A stretch of 64,000 bases of DNA, from positions 620,001 through 684,000 of the forward strand of contig JAAROD010000076.1 in assembly GCA_012274445.1 (NCBI GenBank), in the 5' to 3' direction. The DNA is from Sclerotiophoma versabilis (lineage: Eukaryota > Ascomycota > Dothideomycetes > Pleosporales > Didymellaceae). The notes beneath the pieces were generated by a model that saw only the letters and a list, made by a program, of their open reading frames with translations, was not told where the DNA came from and did not search any database. Position 1 is the stretch's first letter; every line of letters begins with the position of its first letter. Positions 34,031 to 45,257 of this stretch are shown piece after piece. A program made the translations under genes and the position numbers.

Positions 34031-34287
34031 TCCCCGTGGGGTTGCGAGATCAGCGCATGCGGCATTTCGACCCCAGCATATCGGCCACTTGCGATACGTC
34101 GAAGTTACCGCGGACGATAAGTGCACTTGTCTCGATTCAGCTTAGAAGGTTACATTCATCAACATAAAAAAGCTGGGCAGCCTTGGTATCTTCTTGGCTG
34201 TAAGCCACTGAATGCACCATGAAGTGCTGTCGTACAGATGGTGTCCGGGGGAAGTCGATAGGATCGCTTCGAGGTAAGAATCCCCGC
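34031..34287. promoter_or_regulatory. Cluster of CreA-like (SYGGRG) sites upstream of the JEN1-type gene
   Basis: Matches to the CreA/Mig1 core SYGGRG: ccccgtgggg (34032-34041, GTGGGG on plus), CCGGGG at 34245-34250, and CCCCGC (GCGGGG on minus) at 34282-34287, the last two within 190 bp of the carrier's ATG. Carbon catabolite repression of monocarboxylate carriers is well known in fungi, which fits, but the 6-bp core is common and binding is not shown. Confidence 0.4.
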
Positions 34288-34432
34288 TAGAACACTGCTG
34301 TGAAAGGGCATATATTAGGCAGGTCCTGCCCTCCATTTGAGATCCATCATCTTGATCAGGCTCATCTGTCTTACCTCCTAAAGCGGCTTCTCTTTCCTCT
34401 TTTCTTCTCCAAGATCGAGCCTATTCGACATA

Positions 34433-36033
34433 ATGGCAACAGTCTCTGGCAACAGACCTGCCGATCCCTTAGCGAAGGGCACTTTCGCAACAGCGAAGCA
34501 AGCATTAAGCGACCTCTTCACGTGGGATCAGCGTGTGGTCGTTCGGAACGAATATGGCGAGGAGACCTGCGAGTGGCAGAAGCCTGAGCCTCTCAAGAAC
34601 CCCATCAGTCTGCTCGCACAGCTGCGTCTGAAGGACTGGGCCTACTTTCTTGTGGGTTTCTTCGCCTGGACAGCCGATGCATTCGACTTCCACGCCCTCT
34701 CTATCCAAACCACCAAGTTGGCTGCATACTATCAGAAGAGCAACACAGCGATTACCACCGCCATCACATTGACACTGCTTCTCCGATCTGTCGGCGCTGC
34801 CTTCTTTGGTCTGGCTGGTGACAAGTTCGGTCGCAAGTGGCCTATGGTCCTCAACATGATCATTCTTGGCCTGCTCCAGGTTGCTACCATCTACTGTGGT
34901 ACCTTCAACCAGTTCTTGGCTGTCCGATCTCTATTCGGTCTGTTCATGGGTGGTGTCTACGGTAACGCCATCGCCATGGCCCTCGAAAACTGCCCGTAAG
35001 TTACCCCTGACTTTTTCTGCACAACAGTCGTTCTAACATATCCAGCGTCAACGCTCGTGGTCTCATGTCCGGTATCCTCCAGCAGGGTTACTCCTTCGGT
35101 TACGTCCTTGCAGCCTGCGCCAACCTTGGTGTAGGCGGTGAGACCAATACCTGGAAGATCGTGTTCTGGATTGGTGCCGGTTTCTCCATCGTCGTTGGTC
35201 TTGTCCGTGTGTGCTTCCCCGAGTCCAAACAGTTCATCGCCGCAAAGAAAGAGGGCAAGCAGAACAAGGCTCCTGGTGCTTTTTGGGCTGAGACTAAGGT
35301 CATGCTCAAGGCCGAATGGCGCATGGTTGTCTACTGCATCTTCCTCATGACCTGGTTCAACTTCTACTCCCACACCAGCCAGGACTCCTACACTACTTTC
35401 ATGAAGCAGCAAAAGCACCTCAGCGCAGCTGGATCTACCCGCGCTTCCATCCTCATGAAGACTGGTGCTTGTGTTGGTGGTACTATCCTGGGTTACACAT
35501 CACAGTGGTTCGGTCGTCGTCGCACTATCGTCTGCGCTGCTATCATGTCCGCTTTCCTCATTCCCGCCTGGATCCTACCCACCACCGAGCGCGGTCTGTC
35601 TGCTTCTGGCTTCATGATCCAGTTCTTCGTCCAGGGTGCCTGGGGTGTCATTCCCATCCACCTTAACGAGCTGTCGCCCCCGGCTTTCCGCTCTTCGTTC
35701 GTTGGTCTCACATACCAGCTCGGAAACATGATTTCCTCGCCTTCTGCTCAGATCGTCAATGCCGCCGCTGAGTCGCTCATGATCACTACTCACGGTGGCA
35801 AGCGATCCCCTGCTTACGGCCCTGTCATGGGTGTTGCTACCGCCATCATCGCTATAGGCATCGCGGTCACTACTGCACTCGGTCCTGAGAAGAAGGGTCG
35901 TCACTTCGAGCAGGCCGGTCCTATTGGTGCCAATATTGAGCCTGTTAAGGACATCGAGACTGGTAGCATTTCAGAGAAGGATGGTGCTCACGCTGTTGAG
36001 ATCATCGATAACAACAAGGAGACAAAAGCTTAG
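34433..36033 (+). CDS. JEN1-type monocarboxylate (lactate/pyruvate) transporter
   Basis: Two exons (34433-34995, 35046-36033; intron 50 nt) encode 516 residues of the major facilitator superfamily, SHS/JEN family. The N-terminal cytosolic 60 residues are followed by about 12 helices. The motif LAGDKFGRKWPM is the MFS signature loop, and NFYSHTSQDSYTT (from residue about 293) matches the JEN signature N-x2-[ST]-H-x-[ST]-Q-D-x3-T needed for carboxylate uptake in yeast Jen1. A long loop between TM6 and TM7 and a Lys/Glu-rich tail (KKGRH... and EKDGAH) are candidate sites for ubiquitin-linked endocytosis. It likely imports lactate, pyruvate or acetate with protons at the plasma membrane. The ATG is well placed (acataATGgc). 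Several family paralogues are usual in moulds, so substrate is not certain. Confidence 0.92.
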
Positions 36034-36338
36034 ATGAAGTGTCGAGAACTCGCCCTGGCAGCCCAGGCCGCAGAGCTATGATAACGATGTGACGCGAACG
36101 ATTAGAGTTAGTGATCTTCTGATACCAAATGCACGAGTTATGAATTCAAGTCGTACCCTTTCAACGTCTTTCCTTCGCTGCCCTTGGACCTGTGACTATA
36201 AGCTTAACCATTGCTTCCCGTCATATCTTAGTTTTCTCCTCTTCTTCCTAAATCAGGAGATAGATTGTGTGACGGTGTGGGTTCTGCTGCTGCTGTGGTC
36301 GCTTGCTTACTTCCACCTGGGACAGATGTTAGACTAAT
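36034..36338. other. 3' flank of the JEN1-type gene
   Basis: About 300 bp, presumably 3' UTR of the carrier. An open plus-strand frame (36089-36337) with hydrophobic end residues runs into the decayed frame that follows, separated by a TAA. No confident gene. Confidence 0.4.
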
Positions 36339-36339
36339 C

Positions 36340-36814
36340 CACCGCAGACGCTTCCGCAGTCATCAGCGTCGTAGTCCTGTCCTCTACACTTGCTGTCACC
36401 TTTGTCGTTGTTTTCCGGATCATCTGTCCTTTCTTCCTCGCCGGCACTGTAAAGCCCAGGCAACGTCGCGCACGGCGTGGGTACGGCTTCGTGGTTGGCC
36501 GAGGTGGTAAACCAGAAACGAAAATGATGCGTAGAACTATGGAAATAACAAATAGAGGTGGTGAGTTTCGCGTCTCCGTAGCGCTCGTGTAGATAACTCG
36601 TCCGGCCGAGTGGGTCGTCGTGAAGCCGGGCCACGTCTTAGCTGTGAGTAATGTCACTCCGCCGGTAAGGGTCTTTGGTACATTGAAGACTGAAGACCCG
36701 ACTACTAAAGTTGAGATCCACCAGACAGTCACGACTATTGGAGGCCGGGTGATTGATGTGGTGTACACCGAACTCGTGACAGTAACGGGCGGATATGCAG
36801 ACCTGAAGTTTTAG
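36340..36814 (+). pseudogene. Decayed or mis-modelled reading frame
   Basis: One plus-strand frame reads as a hydrophobic helix (ASAVISVVVLSSTLAVTFVV) and a basic stretch. It meets a TAG near 36592, then continues in the same frame as VVVKPGHVLAVSNVTPPVR and TVTTIGGRVIDVVYTELVTV, to a stop at 36814. The second part has the alternating Val/Thr pattern of fungal secreted or stalk proteins. No splice pair of normal length removes the TAG while keeping frame (gtgagt...tag is only 32 nt and shifts frame), and there is a further in-frame TAA just upstream. Either a pseudogene fragment or chance; no family identified. Confidence 0.25.
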
Positions 36815-37611
36815 CTCTTTCCAGATATCTGGTGACACCAAGACGATATCTAGGTTCTTCCCACAGTCTCCACGAAGCTGGCCACCCAAGCGATTATCAA
36901 AATCAATTTACCAGATTATAAGTTCACCAAGGCACAGCAAGTTATTGAAACTTTCCTTCAAAGCGAGGTCTCTGTGTCGTCATGGTCCGCCCAGCTGTCA
37001 CCAGCATATTCCACTACTTAACTATCGCAGTCTGGTTGAAGCATGGTGTTAGGACATCTTTATTGATCATTGACTGGATCTCGCTCTTGCGCAAGTTTCA
37101 GGTCAAAAGTCTCCTGCATGTACAGTAAGCGTGAAGTCCTAAGAAAATGGGTGTACCGTGTGTTACTAGCTTTTTAGATGCAAGCTCAGGGTTAAGAATG
37201 TTTGGTTGGTTAGGTACCCAGGTACAGTGGTCGTGTAAAAGGTAATGCAAAAAACTAAATTAGACAGACGTCTCTAAAAAAAGTGGCCTTAAAAGACGAC
37301 TTCGAGAATTGGACCTGCTTGCGACAGTAGCATGCCAGAAGTGAGCCAATCAACTATTGAACTGTTGATTTGCGAAGACTACTTTTCTCTTTCTCGGTCG
37401 CCAAATCTACTCAATTTAGCTAAGAGCCTAATCCGGCAAGGTCTTCATAACCAAGCACGTGTCCATAGGGAGTTCTTGTGTATATAGTCTAGTCATCTTA
37501 CTTGGAAGCTGAGCTTCCCTTGATCACCTAGCCCCAAGTTACTCGGAAGTTGTTTCCCCAGCCAAAATCCCCTTTTCTGTTCGGTCAACCGACAGGTCTG
37601 AGACTGACGCT
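36815..37611. other. AT-rich intergenic region
   Basis: About 800 bp, noticeably AT-richer than the flanks, with no ORF of note. It precedes the interrupted hypothetical ORF. Confidence 0.5.
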
Positions 37612-38274
37612 ATGCCCTTCGACTGGGTAGTCCCCGAATTGACCTCTCATCCAGACCGAATTCCACAGCATCTCATTATGCAACCGTCTGAACTGGACGC
37701 AATCTTGCAAGTGCAAGACCCGCCATACACCGACACAAACAAAATTTTCGCCCGGCTGAAGTGGTCGATTCTCGAACCCCCATCCTCCGCCCAAGTTTTC
37801 AACGCCAACTCTTCTCCGTAATGGCAACCGCTCTTCACAGATTCCAGAGCGTCTATTATAGAGGAAGATGCAACAGTTCCGCCAAAATCTTGCTTGTACA
37901 TTGTAATGCAGCCGCTACACAGCTGGTGGCACTGGAACGACGCGGAACTCATGCATCTCAGGCCCGCCCCCGGACTAATCGAAAATGGAGATAGGCGTCC
38001 GATCACTGTTGGGCAGTTCATGCAAGCTGTGCACGACTACGCACTTCCCCTGCGCAAACTCATGTGTGAATGCGACGAGATTGAGAGTCCGTCGGCTTGG
38101 CCTCGCGCACATATGTTCTATCAACTGACCGTGTCGTATGAGGGGATCCCACCAGAGGAACTGAACCCAACGCTACATATTCATGTATTTGGAGATGCTA
38201 GTGAAAATAGAGAAGCGTCGGCATGGTTGTTTGGATCGCTCGAGACTCGATTCAGTGACACACCGGCGTCCTAA
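37612..38274 (+). pseudogene. Hypothetical 220-codon ORF interrupted by a single in-frame TAA
   Basis: An ATG at 37612 opens a frame of 69 codons ending at TAA (37819-37821). The very same frame then continues without further stops for 150 codons to 38274. Both halves look like one protein: acidic/aromatic N-terminal part (PELTSHPDRIPQHLIMQPSE, then LKWSILEPPSSAQVF), C-terminal part with MQPLHSWWHWNDAELMHL, FMQAVHDYALPLRKLMC and LNPTLHIHVFGDAS. I do not recognise the family. No intron of normal size spans the stop in frame: the best acceptor (cttcacag, 37842-37849) pairs only with a poor donor and wrong phase. A single C-to-T change (CAA to TAA) would explain it. It may be a recent pseudogene, a sequencing error, or a readthrough gene. 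Confidence 0.5.
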
Positions 38275-38728
38275 TAGATATCTAAATATTGTTATTTATC
38301 CATAAAACTATAGCCTGACCATGGAAAGCCATTGCACCGAACCAGCATCCAGGCAGGGGGACCATGTTGCGTGGCAGGTAACGTGGTCCCAGCGACCACA
38401 AATGGGACATGCAATGCCAATTCGTACGTGTCATGCTTAGGCTATACACGCGGACAGTGCTGCAATTTTGCAACGTGGAAGTGCGGCAATACAAATTAAG
38501 TAGCCTCGACTATCAAATCTGACAACGTAGGAAGTAGTCCACACCTCATTTAAGTCGAATCTTTTTACTTAGAAGATAAAATCGTAGAAAATTTTGCCAT
38601 TGATTAGGTGACGAAAGAATTAATCTAACCATCTTCTGCCATGTCGTCTTCTTTCTTCCAGTCCCACTTCGTCAGTTCCGATAAGGAAATAAGGAAGTCC
38701 CTGTTTGATTACAAAGGTAACAATCTCA
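38275..38728. other. Convergent intergenic region
   Basis: About 450 bp of AT-rich DNA between the interrupted ORF and the end of the amino-acid permease gene. No gene seen. Confidence 0.5.
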
Positions 38729-40642
38729 TTATCCAGATGCATCCAGTGGTGATGTGCAGGTGAAGGCGTTCAACTGTGGAATAGCATAAATCGTGATGAG
38801 GTTCTCGATCGACGCCCACATACCAAGACCTGCACAGACCAGTGCGCCTAGGCAGTACAGAATGTTGAGCGCGTTGATATACCATCTCTTAGCAAAGAAG
38901 CCTCGGATAATGCGTTTCAGGCCCGAATCATCGCGAGCGAACGGGCCGGTGGCAGGATCGAAGCCTTCGTTGGCGGTGATTGCATTCTGCTGGACCATGA
39001 AGCCGACATGGAGAAGTGGGGGGAACGAGTATGTGAATTGCATGGCGCAAAGAGCAGAGACGAAACCGACAAAGCCCGAAAAGGCAGGAATGGCTCCTCC
39101 TATGACGAAGGCGATAGACCAGTAGACTGGCACAATTCCGGCCCAGATCCACTTGCCACCTTTTGTGTATAGAGGTGGAGCTTTGAACAACTGGACACCT
39201 ATGCTGTTGTAGATAACTGTGAAACTGTAAGTAAAGGATTGTGAGTGTTTGTGTGGAAGAACTTGCCTTTCAATCCAATGTTGCCGTAAAGCGCTGCAGC
39301 AATGAGCGCGGTGACCATAGCCAACGAGTTTCCGACGGTTGACCAGCTGTACGGAGAGATGCCCAGATAGGAGGGGTTTTGAACATACTGGCCCTGGTAC
39401 CCGTACATGAATAAGCCGTATAGCATGTAGCAGGCGTAAATGAAGAACTGCGAGCCCCACATGGACTTGAGAAAATTGCGCGGCTGCGACATTTCCGCCA
39501 TGAAGTCGAGGAAGATCTGTGTCCCGCTGTAGGCGTAGACGGCATTCATCAGGCCATTGACTGAGGCCGCAAAATTGGATTGATCTGGAAGTCCAGCAAA
39601 ATGTGTGACTGGTGGGAACTGGCCAGCAGCATTCGGCTTCACCAAGGCGGGGTTGACACTGTAACCGGCAGAGGCGGAGTAGGCAGAGTACAAAGGAGGA
39701 GAATTGGCCGCCACGCCCATAGTAATGAACATGATGAGCAAGTTGATCCAGATCGCGAAGTTTGCCAGAAAACCGAACTTTTGCAGCGTTCGGATCTGGC
39801 CGAACAAGAACCCACCGATGGCCCACACGACGACGCAGACTGCATAGCAAAGTCGGAATTTGCTTGCTTGAGAAAGAGCTTCACCGTTACTGACAAGAAT
39901 GACAGAAACATTCAAAAGCAACTGAAGTGCTTGGAAGGACAGCACAAGGTATCGCGCTCCACTGCCGTATATACGGAAGGCAAGGTCAGAATACGTGCGT
40001 ACAGGGTACTCATAGGAGTCAAGACCTGGAAATGTGTTAGTTACACGAAAACCACAATGTTCAAAACGACGGAAGACTGACGCATGAAACAGTGCCAGAG
40101 TAGAGTGCCCGAGATGGCGGCCATGACGCCAAATACAGTATACAAGCCCACGGAAGGTCTAAGGTGTCATTAGTCAAAGGAGCCAATTATTGTTGGCATG
40201 TAGCTTACCCCCAGCCAGTTGTTGCCACTGCGTAAGGCAGTCCAAACGGCCCGAGTACGTCGGTAGTCAGTAGATAGAAGATGGCCATACCAGTCGCGTT
40301 GCGCATGGCTTTAGATGCATTGGTCCATTCCTCGTCAGTGACTACAGCCCGTTCAGCTGCGACGCTGGTGTTCAGATTGGCCATCTTTTCGTCGAGCTCA
40401 GACTTGTTTGACTTTGGGGGGAACATGATCTTGAGCAACGGAATTTTGTGATGACTCTCGAGCTTCTCAGCGGCGTTCTGATCCGCTCTTGTCTTTTCCG
40501 CATAATAAATATATTCTTCGATCGTCACGGAGGGGTCGTACAGCTTGCGATGCTGGGGGCGAGCATGTTCCACGACGAATGAAGCGCCTTGATTGATACT
40601 CAATCGAGGGTCTTCCTCGCCCAAGCCACCGACTTTGGCCAT
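38729..40642 (-). CDS. AAAP-family amino-acid permease (Mtr-like)
   Basis: Four exons (40642-40209, 40158-40082, 40025-39267, 39216-38729; introns 50, 56 and 50 nt) encode 585 residues. The first 120 residues are a charged cytosolic N-terminus. About 11 transmembrane helices of the Aa_trans fold follow: AIFYLLTTDVLGPFGLPYAV with the family's GxxxLPxA signature, LYGNIGLK before the third intron, and a C-terminal pair ending FTCTSPLDASG. It resembles Neurospora Mtr, a neutral/aromatic amino-acid permease of the plasma membrane, though this is from memory of the family. The third intron uses a GC donor (AAAG/gcaagt); choosing it restores the conserved GLK-VIYN junction, whereas GT alternatives do not. 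Substrate range is unknown. Confidence 0.9.
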
Positions 40643-42007
40643 TGTTGTAAGAAGCGTCCTGTGTAGGTGATGAGCGTGCGATGCAGGGTTAGAAAAGTGG
40701 AAGTGCGCACAACCCCCGGTTTAAAGCTATGGAAAAAGTCCCTACATCGAAGCCACGGCAGCTGTCGAGTCAACAACCAAGGCGATTTCGTAACAGTATT
40801 CCCTAGAGACGGGCTTTCGGTGTCACCTTCAGATCTTGCGACCAGTGCCACTAGCGCGTCCGTATCTATCTGTCCAAAATGGGCAGGAGCAAATGGTTGC
40901 GCAGGCATGTTATGGTTCCCACGTGATATCATGCAGTTGAATCTCCGCGATAAAGATTAGAAGAAGACATATGAGTGGTGTTCGGTTAAGTAGATTACGA
41001 GGCCCCCTTCTCATTCGATTCGGACGGACACTATTACCGGCGCTATTTGGAATTAGCGCACAAACAAGGCGAGCCGGCGCAAAGCCAAGTGTCATCAAGC
41101 TTTTTAGGTGTAGGTGGGCATATCCGTGCTGAAAAGCTGCGGGTGTTATTGGACTCACGCAACGATCATTGAGAGTGATGTGGGACACCTTCTAGCGCCA
41201 GTGGCTGGGGTGCGCGACCTAACGCGGACCATGAGACCTCAATAGCCACAAACACGGCTCATCCATGTAGAAGGGCGTTGGCAACCGACACGAACAAATG
41301 CCTCACGATTGGCATTGGAGCTGGCCAGCCACTTACCATTACTGTCTGTCGGCTTGCCCGTACTCTCCATGCCACCACCGCTACAAACCGATGCTAAACG
41401 TGTCTCCTTTCGCGAACAGATTTCGACTCTCAGCTCTTCGCCAAAGGTGGAGAGAAGCAGAATGCTTATACATTTCTGCGGATGTATGAAGGCCTCTTGA
41501 CGTGACCCGACTTTCGAGTCCGTCAAGCTGTTATGAATCCAACTACGCTCTGACAGTTGATATGGAAGGGAACACAACCAAGAATGAAGCCTTAGTTTGC
41601 GTAAACATTTCAGGCCTTCCAGATGGTCATGAGGAGCTGTCACAGCCATTCTCGTACGATCCATGGAAGCGAGGTACAACCAGCATGAAGAGATAAAGAT
41701 TCTAAAGTCTTCAGCGGCAGATCATCGTGTATTTTATTTTCGAGCAAGGTTGTTGCGTTCGCAGAAAATAACGTGCGGGGTCGAACAAGAGTTCAAGAGT
41801 GTGTATGAGTGTAGTTGAAGGTCGGCTTGACATCAGGATTACGCGGCTTGATATGCTGCCCAGCAGCTGAAGCGCTATTGGTCGCCAGAGCTGCCGTAAC
41901 ATCGAGGATATGGAAAGGTAGCTTAATATCAACTCAGGGTTAGTCTCCGTCTCAGTCGAATCATTCAAATTGATAAAGCTCTCCTAAATCTGTTCTTAAT
42001 TTTCGCT
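40643..42007. other. Intergenic upstream of the permease gene
   Basis: About 1.36 kb with the permease promoter at the low end and the FAD-oxidase 3' flank at the high end. A 146-codon minus-strand frame (41239-41679) shows no domain. Nothing else seen. Confidence 0.5.
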
Positions 42008-43654
42008 TCAAACTGTCTCCCCGTATGGCGCGCCTTCCAATTTGTAACCACCTGGCTGCAACTTCTGGAAAATAGCACGCGGATCGTATATCTTCGCGAT
42101 TCTCTTGAGCTTAGCTAAACTCTCTTCACCGTAGCTTGGCATCACGTTCTGGTAAGGTCCCGCGTAATTCATGTAGATGTACCTGTTGTAGAGGCCTCTA
42201 TTCTTCGCTTCGGCCTTCGCAGCGTTCATGAACTCGGATGCGGCCTTGTTCAGCATGCCGTCTTTCGTCGCATCGTCCCATACCATGTATAAGAGAACAT
42301 GAAACAAGGGTCCGTCAGCAGGATTCAAGCCGAGTGCATTGCCGCCCTTTTTGCTCATTTGAGAGAGCGCCGGGACAGTGAAAGCTTGGAATGTCAAGGA
42401 GCCTTGATCAGGCAATGACCCAACATTGTTCTGATGTAGAGCTTGCATCCAGGCCATGAACTCACGGTCGAGCTTGAAGGTGCCCGCCCAGAAGGAGTAG
42501 CGGTGACCTGCGGGCATTTGTGCATTGAGCATGTCAGTATCTGATGCTAGAGTTCGGTTGATAGTGCTAGCCATAACTGGTGGGATGGATAGGTATCCCT
42601 TGAGGATGGCTGGAGGATTGGTTTCATCCACGGGTTGCAAGTATTCAAGCTGAATCTGTGCAGCCGGCGAGCCTGCTGTGACCGCGAAAGAGAGGATCTG
42701 TACAGCTTTGGGATCTGAAGATGTGCTCTCGGCCATCGTTGCAAAGGCATCGATCAACTTTGGGTAGTCAGGTTGGAGATGAATACGAGTACCGCCCCAC
42801 ATTAGGCCCTGGGGAACCGTTTCGAGTGTGAACTTGGTGACTACGCCAAAGTTGTTTCCCCCGCCACGCAGAGCAAAGTACAGGTCGGGGAATTGCGTTG
42901 GTGTGACGGTCAGAATCACGCCCGAAGCGGTGACCACCTCGAAGGATGCAACATTGTCGCAAGCAAAGCCGTAGATGTTGGAGTGATGCGAGACCCCGCC
43001 GCCAAGAACAAGACCAAGGCCCACGTCAGAGGCTCGGCCACCAACGACAGTGAGGTTCTGCTCTGCAAGCTTTGTGTACACCGCACCCCAACGGTTTCCA
43101 GGTCCGATTACGGCAGTCTTCTTGTCGCGGGAGAGTGTGATTTCGTTCATGCTCTCCAAAGAGACAGTTATGCCACCTTCAATACTGGATGCCCCGGGAA
43201 AGCCGGTGTGCCCACCACCCTTGACTGCGAAAGGACATTGCGTCAGGCGAGACAGCAAGACAACAGTGGAGATATCTAGAGCTTTTGCAGGCTTGAACAC
43301 ACAATAGGGGTTGACTGATGCTGTCTGAGCTGACCAATACCCGCTTGTGAAAGCGTCGTAGGCGGTCGACCCGCTCGATAGGATCTTGTTCTCAAAGATG
43401 AGCTTCAGTGAGTTGCACTATATCCTGTTTTAGCATATAGTAACATGCCGGCGACTGGAGTGCCTTACTGCTACTGCACATGGATTGAAAAGCGAACGCT
43501 TCTCTGTCAAGTTGGCAAGCTCAGGCAGAGATGAAACATCGACACCATTGACAATCAAAGCCTCGGTAACATTAAAGTCCGAAGGCTCAAAGACCTCTTG
43601 GGTCAGGACGCTGCTGACGAAAGCCACTAATGAAAGAATGGATTGGACTTTCAT
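42008..43654 (-). CDS. Secreted FAD-linked oxidase (berberine-bridge-enzyme-like)
   Basis: Two exons (43654-43469, 43417-42008; intron 51 nt, acceptor gatatag) encode 531 residues. Signal peptide MKVQSILSLVAFVSSVLTQ; a mature N-terminal region; YWSAQTASVNPYCVFKP leading the PCMH-type FAD domain; the covalent FAD site KGGGHTG with His at about 132; FAD-domain motifs GLVLGGGVSHHSNIYG and YFALRGGGNNFGVVT; and the C-terminal BBE block YMNYAGPYQNV with IYDPRAIFQ. The position occupied by the second flavin-linking Cys in bicovalent BBE enzymes reads RASDVG, so only a single His linkage is expected. Such secreted enzymes oxidise sugars, alkaloids or metabolite intermediates; the substrate is not predictable. 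No secondary-metabolite core gene lies nearby. Confidence 0.9.
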
Positions 43655-45257
43655 ATTGTGTCGGGTCTGTGTGTGTGCAAGGAACGTATCGCTTCACAGA
43701 CAGAAGGACCGATAAAAAACCTGGTGGGTGGGAGATGAAAACTTCTTATTGACGTTGAAAGTCCGCATGCATGGGCATTGTTGTGGTCGAGTCAGATATT
43801 GATGCACCATCTGGCGTTACCTGACCAGACGAAGGATTCATTGTGCTGCATAATGTATGCACACCAAGCCAAGATCAAGACACGCCGAAGTACCTACAAA
43901 CCTTTTCGTGTCGGACACCCCACCCACCAACTCACGGTGATCACAAGTCCTGCGTACTGGCATCAACAGCCGAGCCTTCAGTCGCTGTTTGATCTTGGAG
44001 AGCGCGAGGAAATGATGAGGATAGCATATGAACGAAAGATTGACAGTAAGGCGCACCGGGCACCATGGGACGATTGGTTTGCCATCTCGGAGGTCTTGCT
44101 TGTCGAGTCTTAGATGCAGGAATACTATCCAGGAGATCGTTCCTCAAAGCCTAGAACAAGATCCTTCGCGCTTGAGCCACAAACGACTAGACATTCGTTA
44201 CAAGACAGGGGCACACGGTGTGGGATGCATGGAAATTGCCAAATGCAACACTTGGTGATGAAAATCAACATGAATCTTTGGTCAAGGTATTTGGATTGTG
44301 ACAAAGATTACAATATCCTATACGCGATCTCAATCAAGTCTGGATTGATGAAAGTTATGGCCAAGGGACGGGACAACGGGTCTGACCCACTCCGCACCAC
44401 GAGCGGCCTGGGGACGGCCCGACCTGAAGGCAACCAATCGCAGAATATGCCATCTAATCTTTCCCACAACCGAGCCGCCTCAAGCTTCGCCTCCCTCTTC
44501 CGCATCATGCCAGACTCCATGGTAATCCTCGGACGCAGATTGACATTGCAGAAGAGTGGTAACCTCTATCGTTCACCAAGTTTCTGGTATCACCACCATG
44601 CTCAGGACATCTTACGGCTAACGAAAGCTCTTACATGAGTGTGATCAGATTGAGTTGCGGCCAGAGTGTTCAAGGGTCGTCGCTCTGAAGCATGATGCAC
44701 AATTGCAGATAACTTGTCCCAAATCTGTTCTTAGTCGCCAGTAGGTACTTGATAACAAGTATTTCGTTTACATGTTGTATGGCCAACGGGATTGAGCCGC
44801 AGGTGCCCGGCAGGACTCAAGCCCTGACATGCTGAGAGAGGGTCACCCACAATTCAGAGGGGAGAAAGCAGAGGCAGCAATTTCAACTCAAGAGGATTAG
44901 CAGCACAGAGACACGGGAGCGTAACCACTGCCTGGGGCTTGGGTACCATAGACTTGCACTGAACTAATGCACACAGCAGTCAATATCAATTAAGAGTAAC
45001 TCATGGTGGCAAACTTGTCTCGGCAACAATAATGCAGAAGCAGGGCGAGACAACTTCAATTGAACTCCAATAAACACGTGATGGTAGATGAAAAGAACTG
45101 CAAGCTGATCCCTAATAAAGGGCGAAGATTATTTGCATTCATTGTACTTTGTACACACTATTGCTGATGCGTCAGAGACACGGATATCTGAAATCTCCAG
45201 CTGTCGTCGTTCGAAATCGTAATCGGGTCGTCAATTAACGTCACTTGTTTTCCCTGT
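43655..45257. other. Intergenic upstream of the FAD-oxidase gene
   Basis: About 1.6 kb. A 174-codon plus-strand frame (44114-44638) was rejected for lack of domains and codon bias. No repeat or RNA gene recognised. Confidence 0.5.

Noticed and set aside
38729..43654. Possible secondary-metabolite cluster (permease plus FAD oxidase)
   Set aside because: No PKS, NRPS, terpene synthase, P450 or pathway regulator lies between 34 and 64 kb; the permease is amino-acid type.
44114..44638. 174-codon plus-strand ORF
   Set aside because: No domain, no coding bias, no splice partner.
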